Notes: generated from the sequence alone by a model not told the origin. 64,000 bases of DNA from Oscillospiraceae bacterium (GCA_017521325.1 JAFXCV010000067.1:1-64000), one strand, 5' to 3'; positions 25,157 to 35,069 are shown, numbered from the stretch's first letter. A program made the numbers and translations.

Positions 25157-25829
25157 CCGCCTGCTCTCCGATCTTGTAGCCGATGCCACGGACGGTTTTG
25201 ATGTATCCGCCCGCATCTCCGAGCTTCTGCCGCAGTGTGCGGATATGCACATCCACCGTGCGGTTTTCGCCGTCAAAATGGTAGCCCCACACATGATTGA
25301 GGAACTGATCCCTTGTCAGCACAATGTCCCGATTATGCAGAAGGTAGCACAGCATTTCAAATTCCTTGCGGGTGAGCGTCACCTGTGCATCATTCACCTT
25401 CACAATATGCTTGTCCGGACATACATACAGGCAGCCCACACGGAAATCATTGCTGTTCTCCTCGTGTTTCGTCCGACGAAGCAGCGCCTTGACCCTTGCC
25501 AGCAGCTCCATCATCCCAAAGGGCTTGGGCAGATAATCATCCGCACCGGAATCAAGTCCGATCACCTTGTCAAATTCACTGCCCTTTGCCGTCAGCATCA
25601 TCACGGGAATTTCCCTTGTTTTCCGAGCTTTCCGCAGGGTACGGAGAATCGAAAGTCCGTCCTCCTCGGGCAGCATAATGTCAAGCAATATCAGATCCGG
25701 CGTCCGTTTTTCCATTGCCTCCCAGAACAGGGACGGCTTTTCAAATCCCTCCGCCTCCATGCCGGCACTGCCCAGTGTATAGATCACAAGCTCACGGATG
25801 CTGTTATCATCCTCAACAAAGTAAATCAT
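25146..25829 (-). CDS. OmpR/PhoB-family response regulator
   Basis: The 227-residue protein has a receiver domain (1-115) with acidic pocket Glu6-Asp7-Asp8, phosphoacceptor Asp50 in LILLDIMLPEEDG, and the conserved lysine in YLPKPF. A winged-helix domain follows (about 130-222: VTLTRKEFEMLCYLLHNRDIVLTRDQFLNHVWG; RTVDVHIRTLRQKLG). It is transcribed first and overlaps the kinase gene. The targets are unknown. Confidence 0.95.
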   Translation of the reverse strand: MIYFVEDDNSIRELVIYTLGSAGMEAEGFEKPSLFWEAMEKRTPDLILLDIMLPEEDGLSILRTLRKARKTREIPVMMLTAKGSEFDKVIGLDSGADDYLPKPFGMMELLARVKALLRRTKHEENSNDFRVGCLYVCPDKHIVKVNDAQVTLTRKEFEMLCYLLHNRDIVLTRDQFLNHVWGYHFDGENRTVDVHIRTLRQKLGDAGGYIKTVRGIGYKIGEQADEE

Positions 25830-25965
25830 CGCAATCCTCCCTCATTCTGTATTTCTAAAACTGCGTTTCAGAGGTGTCTTTCTTATATTTTGCCATATCA
25901 TATGCAGAATTGCAAGCGATTTTGTGTTAAATTTATGTGAAACGGATGATTTAGATATTCTTCCT

Positions 25966-26020
25966 TCGATGCAGGACGGTGGTCGCAGACCACTCGTCCC
26001 CCTCGCCCGAAGGGTCGATC
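25966..26020 (-). repeat. Dispersed repeat family A, remnant A7
   Basis: ATGCAGGACGGTGGTCGCAG, then ACCACTCGTCCCCCTCGCCC and GAAGGGTCGATCCTCATCC match only the central segment of the full copies. It ends at the base before the cca stop codon. Flanking core and tail are missing. Confidence 0.7.
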
Positions 26021-26021
26021 C

Positions 26022-27347
26022 TCATCCATTCCGCAAATACCGCACCAATTCCTCCCGATCATTCCCACATCTCCCGCAAACGACAGCATCAAGCAGAAAT
26101 TCCAGTGCCTTTCCGATTTCTTTTCCCGAAAATCCCAGAGAAATCAGGTCATTTCCGTTGAGTGCAAGCTCTGAAATTTTACAGCAAAGTCCCTCATTCC
26201 TGCATTTTTCAGCATATTCTGCCGCTTTCTCAATTTTGTGCAGCGTCGCTTCATCCATGCCGCTTCGCAGCTTTGCGGCGTTGTCCGCACGCAGAACCTC
26301 CAGAAATTGACGGAATTCCTCATCATTCATAAAGCCCAGGAGTTTGCGTACCTCGGTCATTCCGCTTGGAATATCCCTGTGCGCCGCCACAAGCTTTGTC
26401 ACAAGCCTTCGCAGCCTGTTGTCGCATTTCAGCCGCAGGAGAATTGCGTCCGCAAGCTGCGCACTGATCTGTGCATGCCCCTTGAAATGTCCGCCCCGTG
26501 CATCCATCGTAAAGCACGCAGGCTTGCCGATGTCATGCAAAAGCATCGCAAGGCGCACGGGAAGCTCCACGGGGGCTTTCCCCACGGCAATTGCCGTATG
26601 CTCCCATACCGTAAAATCATGGTGCTTGGAATGCTGGGAAAATGCGATACATGGGGAAATTTCCGGTATCCTTACCGCAAGCACCTCGGGGAATTCCACA
26701 AGCACCTGCGTCACATGCTCGCCCATGAGCATGCCGCAAAGCTCCGTGAACACACGTTCCGCCGAAATCATTTCCAGCCGGAACGCCCCCGCACGCATTG
26801 CCGCCGCTGTCACAGGCTCCGGTGTAAAGCCGAATCTTGCGCAGAACCGCAGTCCTCGCAAAATCCGCAGCGCATCCTCGTGGAATCTTGCCTGCGCAGT
26901 TCCGACGCACCGCAGCACGCCGTTTTGCAGGTCATCCCGACCGCCGAAGGGGTCAAAAAGCCCTGTTTTCGGGGAATACGCCATGGCATTCCATGTAAAA
27001 TCCCGCCTTGCAAGGTCATCGGCAAGCGCATCTGCAAACTCCACCGTATCCGGATGCCTGCCGTCGCTGTAGTTCTTTTCCGTGCGGTAGGTGGTGATCT
27101 CCGCAAATGCGCCGCCGCATTTCACGCCCACCGTTCCGAACGCCCTGCCGTACTCGGAGCAATGATTTTCACCGAAAATTTCGATGATCTGATGCGGTCT
27201 TGCGTTTGTGGTAATATCGTAGTCATGGGGCGTGATGCCCATGACCGCATCCCTCACACAGCCGCCCACAAAATGTGCGGAAAAACCCGATTCTTCGAGC
27301 TTTTCCATCATCTCTCCGATTCCGTCGGGAAATTTCATTTCAAACAT
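26022..27347 (-). CDS. cca: CCA tRNA nucleotidyltransferase with HD domain
   Basis: The 441-residue class II enzyme adds or repairs the CCA end of tRNAs. The head domain shows GGCVRDAVMG, the metal-binding DYDITTNA, and RRDFTWNAMAY; the neck has EDALRILRGLRFCARFGF. The C-terminal part carries an HD phosphohydrolase motif (LLHDIGKPACF). Its start overlaps the end of the metallophosphoesterase gene by 13 bases, so both are likely cotranscribed. Whether it adds CCA alone or only A or CC cannot be told from sequence; tRNA genes are not in the window. Confidence 0.94.
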   Translation of the reverse strand: MFEMKFPDGIGEMMEKLEESGFSAHFVGGCVRDAVMGITPHDYDITTNARPHQIIEIFGENHCSEYGRAFGTVGVKCGGAFAEITTYRTEKNYSDGRHPDTVEFADALADDLARRDFTWNAMAYSPKTGLFDPFGGRDDLQNGVLRCVGTAQARFHEDALRILRGLRFCARFGFTPEPVTAAAMRAGAFRLEMISAERVFTELCGMLMGEHVTQVLVEFPEVLAVRIPEISPCIAFSQHSKHHDFTVWEHTAIAVGKAPVELPVRLAMLLHDIGKPACFTMDARGGHFKGHAQISAQLADAILLRLKCDNRLRRLVTKLVAAHRDIPSGMTEVRKLLGFMNDEEFRQFLEVLRADNAAKLRSGMDEATLHKIEKAAEYAEKCRNEGLCCKISELALNGNDLISLGFSGKEIGKALEFLLDAVVCGRCGNDREELVRYLRNG

Positions 27348-28129
27348 TCCGCACCATCCCTCACAAGATCCACGCAGACAACTTCGGCAGGATTGAAGAA
27401 TCTCAGCTTGCCGATGCCAGCGGAAACCACCATTTTCGTTCCCTCGTGTTCATAGCAGCCCTTGGTGTATTTTGGGAAAAACTTACGTTCCGGCGAGAGA
27501 ACCCCGCCGATCAGCGGCAGCCGCACGATTCCGCCATGCACATGCCCCGAAAGCACCACATCCGCACCCCAGTCCGCATACGCTGCAAGCCCCATGGGAT
27601 TGTGTGCAAGCAGGATATTGGGATTTTCCCCACGCTCACCGATGGCTTTGCGAATTTCCGTCCAGCTGCATTTTTCCAGCCTGCGGTAGCTGCCGTTCTC
27701 ATTCTTGTAGCAGGAATTTGGCAGAACATAGCCAAAAAAATCCACACCGCAGAGATTGACCGAAGCATTGTTCAGAATATGGATGTCAAGCTCTCCGATT
27801 TTTTGAAGCAGTGCAATCCGCATTTCCTCCGGCAGCGTCGTTTCGTGGTTGCCGAACACATACAGAACAGGCGCCTTCCTGCTCAGCATCCGCAGCAGCA
27901 TATATCCGAATTTCAAGGCTTCCTCATCGGCGGTTCTGGAAACCAGATCGCCCGTCATGGCGATGACATCGGGGCAGAGGGATTCCGCCGCCTGAAGGAT
28001 GTCCGTCATACGCTGTGTTTTTTCCTCAAACGAGGCTTTTCTGCCGAAATGGGAATCGGAAATATGCAGAATTCGCAGCTTTTCCTGTTTGAGTTTTGGC
28101 TGAACGATGCGGTATTTGCTGATGTTCAT
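27335..28129 (-). CDS. YkuE-like metallophosphoesterase
   Basis: The 264-residue product has the calcineurin-like metal site: DSHFG, GDLVSR, GNHET, the LLAHNP histidine and SGHVHGG. Bacterial members of this type (YkuE) hydrolyse phosphoesters at the cell surface or in the cytoplasm with Mn or Zn; the physiological substrate is rarely known. No signal peptide is visible here, so it is probably cytoplasmic. AAAAGGAG precedes the start. It follows gyrA on the same strand and precedes cca. Confidence 0.85.
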   Translation of the reverse strand: MNISKYRIVQPKLKQEKLRILHISDSHFGRKASFEEKTQRMTDILQAAESLCPDVIAMTGDLVSRTADEEALKFGYMLLRMLSRKAPVLYVFGNHETTLPEEMRIALLQKIGELDIHILNNASVNLCGVDFFGYVLPNSCYKNENGSYRRLEKCSWTEIRKAIGERGENPNILLAHNPMGLAAYADWGADVVLSGHVHGGIVRLPLIGGVLSPERKFFPKYTKGCYEHEGTKMVVSAGIGKLRFFNPAEVVCVDLVRDGAECLK

Positions 28130-28146
28130 ATAATGCTCCTTTTAAA

Positions 28147-28315
28147 ACAGGGCGGCAAAATGCCGCCCTCAGCTTTTCAAAAAAGTCTTGTTTCTGGGGT
28201 CAGCACCCTATAGCTGCCCCCACCCCAAACCCCTCCCCCAGTGGGGGAGGGGTTATATTCGGAGGGTACTGCGTACCCTCCACCCGCTAATTTACAGGGC
28301 GGCAAAATGCCGCCC
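28147..28315. repeat. G+C-rich element flanked by a 22-bp direct duplication
   Basis: ACAGGGCGGCAAAATGCCGC plus CC occurs at 28147-28168 and again at 28294-28315. Each copy is a hairpin (GGGCGGC/GCCGCCC). The 125 bases between hold CCCCTCCCCCAGTGGGGGAG and GAGGGTACTGCGTACCCTC hairpins. The right copy is the likely terminator of gyrA; the left copy sits just before the ribosome site of the metallophosphoesterase gene. Confidence 0.65.
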
Positions 28316-28325
28316 CATTCCATTA

Positions 28326-30956
28326 TTATTCTTCATCATCGGGCAGGACTTCATCCTCTGCCTCGTCAAAATCATCCGGCAGTTCCTCATCCTCTGCACC
28401 GTCATCCTCAACGGCTGCTGTTTCTGCGCCTGCCTCATGCTCTGCACGGGTGAATGCAACAACAGTATTGCCCTCGGACACACGCATCACACGCACGCCC
28501 TTGGAAACTCTGCCCATCACTCGGATTTCGCATGCACGGATACGAATGATGATACCCTCGGTGGAGATCAGAATGATGTCATCCTCCTCGTCCACCACCT
28601 TGATGCCGCAGACATTGCCACGCTCGCTGTCCACCTTGTAGTTGGTCAGACCGTAGCCGCCACGTCCCTGAATGCGGTACTGCTCCAGTGCGCAGCGCTT
28701 GCCGTAGCCCTTGTCCGTCACGGTCAGGACTGCCGCACCCTCACGCACTCTTGCGATGGATACCACTTCGTCCCCCTCACGCAGCTTGATAGCACGCACA
28801 CCATGCGCCGAACGTGACTGCGCACGGATATTCTTTTCCTCCAGACGGATCGCCATACCGTTTCTCGTCGCAACGATGATCTGCGCATTGCCATCCGTCA
28901 TGCGAACACCTGCAATTTCGTCGCCCTCGTTCAGACCGATGGCGATCAAACCCTTGCTGCGGACATTTCTGTATGCCGCAAGGGGAGTTCTCTTGATCTG
29001 TCCCTGCTTTGTCACCATCACCACATAGCTGTCGCCCTCAAAATCACGGGTCTTGAGCATCGCAGAAATTCTCTCGCCCTCCTGAAGATTCAGAAGATTT
29101 GCGAAATGGAATCCTCTCGAAGCCTTTGAGCCATCCGGAATCTGGTAGCACTTGAGCTTGTGCATCATGCCCTTGTTGGTGATGAACAGGATATTGTCAT
29201 GCGTTGAGCAGATGAACATTTCGCTGACGAAATCCTCGTCACGCTGCTTCATGCCCGTCACGCCCCTGCCGCCACGCTTCTGCGTCTTGTAGGCATCGAG
29301 CGCCATGCGCTTGATATAGCCGTTATTCGTATAGGTAACCACACAATCCTCAACGGCAATGAGTTCCTCAATATCCACCTCGCCCGAAACGGAGGTGATC
29401 TCCGTCAGACGCTTGTCATTGAACTTTCTGCGGATCTCCTCAAGTTCTTCCATGATGATTTCATAGACTCTCTGCTTATTCGCCAGCGTTTCCTCATAAT
29501 CTGTGATTTTCTCGCACAGTGCATACAGTTCATCGGAAATCTTCTGACGCTCCAGACCCGTCAGTGCGCCCAGACGCATCTGCACAATCGCTTCAGCCTG
29601 TTCCTCGGAAAGACCAATCGCATGCTCCAGATGGATTTTCGTCAGATCATACTGCGCTCTGTCAAGCAGTGCGGACATATCCACATCCTTAAAGCGTTCA
29701 ATCAGACGCTCCTTACCTTCGGGAATGGACTTGCTCGAACGCAGAATGGCGATAACTTCGTCAATGTAATCGGATGCCAGCATGAAGCCCTGCAGGATGT
29801 GCGCACGCTTCAGTGCCTTTTCCAGTTCAAACTTCACACGGTTGGTGATGACTTCCACCTGGAATGCCAGATAATGCTCCAGAATCTGCTTGAGCGTCAG
29901 CACCTTCGGCACGCCGTCCGCAAGCACGAGCATATTCACGCCGACCGTATCCTGCAGCTGTGTGTAAGAAAACAGCTTATTGAGCACGATATCCGCAATC
30001 GCATCCTTGCGCAGACCGATGACGATACGCATACCATCCCTGCCCGATTCATCACGCACGAAGGTTGCGCCGTCAATGCGCTTATCCTTGATCAGCTCTG
30101 CGATATGCTCAACCAGACGAGCCTTGTTGACCATGTACGGGATCTCATGCACAACGATCTGCTGCTTGCCCTTGGTTTCCTCGATGGATGTCTTGGCACG
30201 CAGGGTGATCTTGCCCCTGCCCGTGCCATAAGCCGCACGGATGCCTGCCTTGCCCATGATGATGCCGCCCGTCGGGAAGTCGGGACCCTTGACGCATTCC
30301 ATCAGGTCATCGAGCGTGCAGTCGGGATCCTGAATCAGAACGCCCAGTGCGTCGATGATTTCGCCCATATTATGCGGCGGAATATTCGTTGCCATACCAA
30401 CGGCAATACCCACAGCACCGTTGACCAGCACATTCGGGAAACGGCTGGGCAGAACCTGGAGTTCCTTCAGACGGTCGTCGTAGTTCATCCCGAAGGGTAC
30501 GGTATTTTTCTGGATATCCGTGAGCATTTCCACGGAGATCTTGGACATTTTCGCCTCCGTATAACGGTAGGCAGCAGGCGGGTCGCCGTCAACGGAACCG
30601 AAGTTTCCGTGGCCGTCCACAAGCGGATAGCGCAGGGAGAAGTCCTGTGCCAGACGCACAAGTGCATCATAAACGGATGCATCACCGTGCGGATGATAAC
30701 GACCCAGCACCGCACCGACGGTATCCGCACACTTACGGTACGGCTGATCGGGCGTCAGACCATTCTCGTGCAGTGTGTAGAGGATACGGCGGTGAACGGG
30801 CTTCAAGCCGTCACGCACGTCCGGCAGCGCACGGGACACGATAACCGACATTGCATAAGCAAGGAAGGAATCGTGCATTTCCGTCGCAATATCGACCGGA
30901 ATGACCTTATCCGGATTCTGCAGATCCGGAAGATTGTTTTCCATTTCGTTACTCAT
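28326..30956 (-). CDS. gyrA: DNA gyrase subunit A
   Basis: The 876-residue protein cuts and rejoins DNA during negative supercoiling. The winged-helix region has [19 protein letters not shown], the catalytic tyrosine in [10 protein letters not shown], and six beta-pinwheel repeats with the GyrA box ([12 protein letters not shown], about 530). A long acidic tail ([19 protein letters not shown]...) ends the protein. In the quinolone-contact region it reads [11 protein letters not shown], with Ala where Escherichia coli has Ser83. GAGGTG precedes the start. It is separated from gyrB by one small gene. Confidence 0.97.
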   Translation of the reverse strand: MSNEMENNLPDLQNPDKVIPVDIATEMHDSFLAYAMSVIVSRALPDVRDGLKPVHRRILYTLHENGLTPDQPYRKCADTVGAVLGRYHPHGDASVYDALVRLAQDFSLRYPLVDGHGNFGSVDGDPPAAYRYTEAKMSKISVEMLTDIQKNTVPFGMNYDDRLKELQVLPSRFPNVLVNGAVGIAVGMATNIPPHNMGEIIDALGVLIQDPDCTLDDLMECVKGPDFPTGGIIMGKAGIRAAYGTGRGKITLRAKTSIEETKGKQQIVVHEIPYMVNKARLVEHIAELIKDKRIDGATFVRDESGRDGMRIVIGLRKDAIADIVLNKLFSYTQLQDTVGVNMLVLADGVPKVLTLKQILEHYLAFQVEVITNRVKFELEKALKRAHILQGFMLASDYIDEVIAILRSSKSIPEGKERLIERFKDVDMSALLDRAQYDLTKIHLEHAIGLSEEQAEAIVQMRLGALTGLERQKISDELYALCEKITDYEETLANKQRVYEIIMEELEEIRRKFNDKRLTEITSVSGEVDIEELIAVEDCVVTYTNNGYIKRMALDAYKTQKRGGRGVTGMKQRDEDFVSEMFICSTHDNILFITNKGMMHKLKCYQIPDGSKASRGFHFANLLNLQEGERISAMLKTRDFEGDSYVVMVTKQGQIKRTPLAAYRNVRSKGLIAIGLNEGDEIAGVRMTDGNAQIIVATRNGMAIRLEEKNIRAQSRSAHGVRAIKLREGDEVVSIARVREGAAVLTVTDKGYGKRCALEQYRIQGRGGYGLTNYKVDSERGNVCGIKVVDEEDDIILISTEGIIIRIRACEIRVMGRVSKGVRVMRVSEGNTVVAFTRAEHEAGAETAAVEDDGAEDEELPDDFDEAEDEVLPDDEE

Positions 30957-30972
30957 ATTTCACCTCAGCTGG

Positions 30973-31593
30973 TTACTTGATTTTTGACTGGTAGCCTTTT
31001 CCCAGATTCTTTGAAAATTCCTCCCGAAGCGTCTTGATTTCCTCTTCCGAAAACGCCTTTTTCGGAAGCACATAGAAATTGACCTTCACCATATACACGA
31101 TGAAAAATTCCTTGTATTCAAGAACCTTCATCGCCTTGCTGTAATGGAGTCTGGTGCCGGAGAAATTTTCCTGCGGCGCATCCTCAAAGAGTGCATCCGC
31201 CTGTTCCTGTTCTTCGGTTAGCTCCTCATCGGGGAGAATCGTCCCGATCTCCAGATATTCCGGATAGATTCTGCATTCGTAGAGATCGTTTTCGATTTCC
31301 TTAACCGCATTCATTAAATTTCTGCGGATTTTACGAGGATTGTACCACTGAAAAGCGATCATCAGGATGCAGAATGCCACGATCATGCAGTAAATCGGTC
31401 TTTGCTGCTCGCTGCACTGTGTTACCTGCCATGCGTAGATGATTCCTGCCAGCAGGAAAATTCCCATCATCACATAATTTCTGGGATATACAAATTTCCT
31501 CTGAAACGCCACAAACGCACTGCGGAACATTTCGATCGGAATATGATACTGCCTTTTCAGAATCGGCTCTGCGCCGTTCTTTTCCATCTCCAA
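30973..31593 (-). CDS. YcxB-like membrane protein between gyrB and gyrA
   Basis: The 206-residue product has two membrane helices (about 42-58 and 68-84) and a soluble C-terminal part that, from the pattern (RLHYSKAMKVLEYKEFFIVYMVKVNFYVLPKKAFSEEEIKTL), resembles the YcxB-like domain. YcxB proteins have no defined function. A TTG start at 31593 sits seven bases after GGAGG; an ATG two codons on is the alternative. It is 16 bases before gyrA and 18 after gyrB, so it is cotranscribed with both. Confidence 0.75.
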   Translation of the reverse strand: MEMEKNGAEPILKRQYHIPIEMFRSAFVAFQRKFVYPRNYVMMGIFLLAGIIYAWQVTQCSEQQRPIYCMIVAFCILMIAFQWYNPRKIRRNLMNAVKEIENDLYECRIYPEYLEIGTILPDEELTEEQEQADALFEDAPQENFSGTRLHYSKAMKVLEYKEFFIVYMVKVNFYVLPKKAFSEEEIKTLREEFSKNLGKGYQSKIK

Positions 31594-31611
31594 ACTGCTT
31601 CCTCCTTTTGT

Positions 31612-33540
31612 TTACACGTCCAGATTCTGCACGGATTTCGCATTCTTCTCGATATACATCTTTCTCGGCATAACCTTATCGCCCATGAGAATGGTGATGA
31701 TCTCGTCAGCCCTTGCCGCATCCTCCATCGTCACCTTGATGATGGTTCTTGTTTCGGGATTCATCGTGGTTTCCCAGAGCTGCTCGCTGTCCATCTCACC
31801 AAGACCCTTGTAGCGCTGTACGGCAACCTTTGCGGAACTGCCGTTCACATCCGAAAGCTCGGCAATGTACTTGTCACGCTCGGCATCCGAGAATGCATAG
31901 TACACCTTCTTGCCCCTTGCCACTCTGTAAAGCGGCGGCTGTGCGATATATACATTGCCGTTTTCGATCAGCGGCCGCATAAAGCGGAAGAAGAATGTCA
32001 GCAGCAGCGTTCTGATATGGCATCCGTCAACGTCGGCATCCGCCATAATAATGACCTTGCCGTAACGGAGCTTTTCAAGATTGAAATCCTCGCCGATGCC
32101 CGTACCGAGTGCCGTTACCACGGGCATGAGCTTTTCATTGCCGTAAACACGGTCGATTCTCGCCTTTTCCACGTTGAGCATCTTGCCCCACAGCGGCAGG
32201 ATCGCCTGATACATACGATCACGTCCGCCCTTTGCGGAGCCTCCCGCAGAGTCACCCTCGACGATGTAGATTTCTGTACGTTCAATGCCCTTTTCGGTGC
32301 AGTCTGCAAGCTTGCCCGGCAGGGATGCGCTCTCCATTGCGGATTTGCGGCGTGCGGTTTCTCTCGCATTCTTCGCCGCCTCTCTTGCACGTCTTGCGGC
32401 AAGGCACTTGTCGAGAATTTCCCTTGCGATCTGCGGATTCATCTCAAAATAGCTCATCAGCTTTTCCTGCAGGAGCTTTTCGACAAACGGACGCACCGCA
32501 GGATTGCCAAGTCTTCCCTTGGTCTGTCCCTCAAATTCGCATTCGGTAAGCTTTACCGAAACGATCGCCGTCATGCCCTCACGCACATCATCGCCCGAAA
32601 GCTTTTCGTTTTCCTTCAGAAGCTGGAAATTCTTACCGTAATCGTTAATGACCTTTGTCAGCGCATTTTTGAAGCCGTTTTCGTGGCTGCCGCCGTCCTT
32701 CGTGCGGATGTTGTTGGCAAAGGAAAGAATGACTTCGTTGTAGCTGTCATTGTACTGCAAAGCGATTTCCGCAAAGGAATCCCCCTGCGTGCCGGAAACA
32801 TAGATCACATCGCCCACGGTTTCATATCCCTTTGTTGTGTGGATATGCTCAACAAACTGACGGATACCGCCCTCATAGTGCAGTGTTTCCGACTGGATCT
32901 CGTCGGGATTTCGGCTGTCGGTGAACACAATGCGGATTCCCGCATTGAGGAATGCCTGCTCACGCAGTCTTTTGAGCAGTACTTCGTAATCGAATACCGT
33001 TGTTTCAAAAATCTCCGCATCCGCCTTGAAGGCAACCGTTGTTCCGGTTTCTTCCGTATCGCCGATGACCTTCAGTTGTTCGCTGTATTCGCCACGCTCA
33101 AAGCGCTGGAAATGGACATTTTTACCGTCCTTGACCGTCAGCTCCAGCCATTCCGACAGGGCATTTACGACCGACGCACCAACGCCGTGCAGACCGCCCG
33201 AAACCTTGTAGCCGCCGCCGCCGAACTTACCGCCGGCATGCAGCACCGTATAAACGACCGTTGCCGCAGAAATTCCCTCCGTCGGATGGATGCCGACCGG
33301 AATGCCTCTGCCGTTGTCGGATACACGGATGATCTCTCCGGGGAGGATCTCCACGTTGATCTCCGTACAATATCCTGCCAGTGCTTCGTCAATGGCATTG
33401 TCCACGATTTCGTAGACAAGATGATGCAGACCGTCAATACTGGTCGAGCCAATGTACATACCGGGACGCTTTCTAACAGGGTCAAGACCCTCCAGCACCT
33501 GAATTTGCTCGGCATCGTACTGCATATTCTGCTGATCCAT
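31612..33540 (-). CDS. gyrB: DNA gyrase subunit B
   Basis: The 642-residue subunit hydrolyses ATP for supercoiling. The GHKL ATPase domain shows EIVDNAIDEALAGYC, VSDNGRGIPVGIH and the GGLHGVGASVVNALS lid; the TOPRIM domain has VEGDSAGGSAKGGRDR and the metal site IMADADVDGCHIRTLLLTFFFR. Length fits other Firmicutes. The start has CGGAGAG upstream. It heads the gyrB-ycxB-gyrA unit, with a 177-base gap to recF that holds two DnaA-box-like sites. Confidence 0.97.
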   Translation of the reverse strand: MDQQNMQYDAEQIQVLEGLDPVRKRPGMYIGSTSIDGLHHLVYEIVDNAIDEALAGYCTEINVEILPGEIIRVSDNGRGIPVGIHPTEGISAATVVYTVLHAGGKFGGGGYKVSGGLHGVGASVVNALSEWLELTVKDGKNVHFQRFERGEYSEQLKVIGDTEETGTTVAFKADAEIFETTVFDYEVLLKRLREQAFLNAGIRIVFTDSRNPDEIQSETLHYEGGIRQFVEHIHTTKGYETVGDVIYVSGTQGDSFAEIALQYNDSYNEVILSFANNIRTKDGGSHENGFKNALTKVINDYGKNFQLLKENEKLSGDDVREGMTAIVSVKLTECEFEGQTKGRLGNPAVRPFVEKLLQEKLMSYFEMNPQIAREILDKCLAARRAREAAKNARETARRKSAMESASLPGKLADCTEKGIERTEIYIVEGDSAGGSAKGGRDRMYQAILPLWGKMLNVEKARIDRVYGNEKLMPVVTALGTGIGEDFNLEKLRYGKVIIMADADVDGCHIRTLLLTFFFRFMRPLIENGNVYIAQPPLYRVARGKKVYYAFSDAERDKYIAELSDVNGSSAKVAVQRYKGLGEMDSEQLWETTMNPETRTIIKVTMEDAARADEIITILMGDKVMPRKMYIEKNAKSVQNLDV

Positions 33541-33589
33541 ATGTTCACTCTCCGTTTCAAAATAGTATGGAAAATGTGTTTACACGTTC

Positions 33590-33708
33590 TTTTCCACATA
33601 TTCAACATGGTTTTCAACTGTTTTTGTTGAAACACAGTGTCGCAATACCGTGATTTTTTTAAGTTTTCCAAAGAATTCCACTTTTTCGACGGTGGATATT
33701 GTGGAAAA
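33590..33708. promoter_or_regulatory. Two DnaA-box-like sites upstream of gyrB
   Basis: TTTTCCACA at 33590-33598 and its inverse TGTGGAAAA at 33700-33708 each match the DnaA box TTATCCACA in eight of nine positions. They lie in the recF-gyrB gap and could help DnaA control gyrB or belong to the wider origin region. Confidence 0.5.
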
Positions 33709-33717
33709 CTTGTCCGA

Positions 33718-34845
33718 TTATTCACATTCCGGACGCAGTCTGCCCTCCCTCATAAGGAACACACTGCCTTTCTGTTCCACACGCAGGGAGGAGGGGTGGC
33801 AAAGGGTGATGAACACCTGCATATCCGCCACCATATCATAAATCAGCCGCTGCCGCCGTTCATCGAGTTCGCCCATGACATCATCGAGCAGAACCACGGG
33901 GGAGCGCTGCATTTTTGCATTATATAGATGTGCCTGTGCGAGCTTCAGGACGAGTGCGGTACTTTTCCGCTGTCCCTGTGAGCCGAACTGGCTGACGGCA
34001 TAGCCGCCGATATCAAGCTGCAGGTCATCCCTCTGGATGCCTCTTTGTGTGTAGCCAAGCCGCAGATCCTCTTTCAGATTCTCCGAGAGCTTCTGTTCAT
34101 AGAGCGCAGCAAGCTCGGCTGTGGGCTTTTCGGGAAGTTCCAAATCCCCATAAACCGCACTGCGGTAGGAAACATTGAGAATTTCGCTGCCGCCCGTCAT
34201 CACGCTGTACAGTTCCCTGCAAAGCGGCTGAATACTGCGGATATACTCCGCACGCATGCAGCTGATGAGCGCACCGGTTTTTGCAAGCTGGCTGTCGAAC
34301 ATGGTCACATCCTGCCGCCTGATTTTTCCTTTCAGGCAATTCTGGATCGCCGCATTGCGCTGCGCAAGCAGGAGGGATGCACGGCTGACATATTCCATTC
34401 TTCTCGGATGCAGCTGGCAGGCGCACAGATCCATAAAGGCTCTGCGTCTGTCGGGGGAGCCGTTGACGATTTCCACATCAGATGGCGAAAACGCCACGCA
34501 ATGGAACACTTCAAACAAGCCGCCTGTTTTGGCGGTATCCACGCCGTTAATGGTAATTTTCCGCTTTTTCTGCTGTCCACGCTCCATACTGTAGGTCATG
34601 CGCTGTTCCCGTCTGCCGTCAAAAAATCGCATATCGCACTGAAAGAACGGCGCATCAAAGCCCATATAATGGCGTTCCTTCACGCCATGGAAGCTTTTGC
34701 AGCCGGTCATCAGCCACACAGCATCGAGGAGATTGGTTTTTCCCTGCGCATTATCGCCGATAATGACATTGAATCTGCGGTCAGGCTCTAAACGCACGCC
34801 CTTGAGGTTGCGGAAGCCGTCAGCGGAAAATGACGTAATATGCAT
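33718..34845 (-). CDS. recF: DNA replication and repair protein RecF
   Basis: The 375-residue SMC-like ATPase helps load RecA at gaps and stalled forks. Walker A is in VIIGDNAQGKTNLLDAV, the signature in FGSQGQRKSTALVLKLA, and Walker B in VVLLDDVMGELDERRQ. Length is typical. GAGGTG precedes the start, which is only five bases after the yaaA stop codon. Confidence 0.96.
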   Translation of the reverse strand: MHITSFSADGFRNLKGVRLEPDRRFNVIIGDNAQGKTNLLDAVWLMTGCKSFHGVKERHYMGFDAPFFQCDMRFFDGRREQRMTYSMERGQQKKRKITINGVDTAKTGGLFEVFHCVAFSPSDVEIVNGSPDRRRAFMDLCACQLHPRRMEYVSRASLLLAQRNAAIQNCLKGKIRRQDVTMFDSQLAKTGALISCMRAEYIRSIQPLCRELYSVMTGGSEILNVSYRSAVYGDLELPEKPTAELAALYEQKLSENLKEDLRLGYTQRGIQRDDLQLDIGGYAVSQFGSQGQRKSTALVLKLAQAHLYNAKMQRSPVVLLDDVMGELDERRQRLIYDMVADMQVFITLCHPSSLRVEQKGSVFLMREGRLRPECE

Positions 34846-34850
34846 AGAAT

Positions 34851-35069
34851 TTACTGCACCTCAACGATGAATTTATCAACGCTGACACGGTCGCCCGGTC
34901 TGATCTTCTTGCCACGCATCGTGCAGACTTCGCCGTTGACAGAAACCGCACCCTGCTGGACAAGCTCTTTTGCAAATCCGCCGGTGTCGCACAGCCCTGC
35001 AAATTTCAGCAGGGAATCAAGCTTGATAAATTCTGTTGTAATTTGTACCTGTATTACTTCCTGTGACAT
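34851..35069 (-). CDS. yaaA: S4-domain RNA-binding protein
   Basis: The 72-residue product is a single S4 domain ([42 protein letters not shown]). It is the YaaA protein found between dnaN and recF in most Firmicutes; it is thought to bind RNA or ribosomes, with no fixed function. AAGGAG precedes the start. Here it is separated from dnaN by a 300-base gap full of hairpins. Confidence 0.9.
   Translation of the reverse strand: MSQEVIQVQITTEFIKLDSLLKFAGLCDTGGFAKELVQQGAVSVNGEVCTMRGKKIRPGDRVSVDKFIVEVQ

Noticed and set aside
28147..28315. CRISPR-like array from the duplicated hairpins
   Set aside because: Only two copies, no regular spacers and no cas genes.
29622..30980. 452-codon plus-strand frame opposite gyrA
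   Set aside because: Antisense shadow with His/Cys-rich translation.
31402..33630. 742-codon plus-strand frame opposite gyrB
   Set aside because: It is the antisense shadow of gyrB with no ribosome site and Cys/His/Leu-rich translation.
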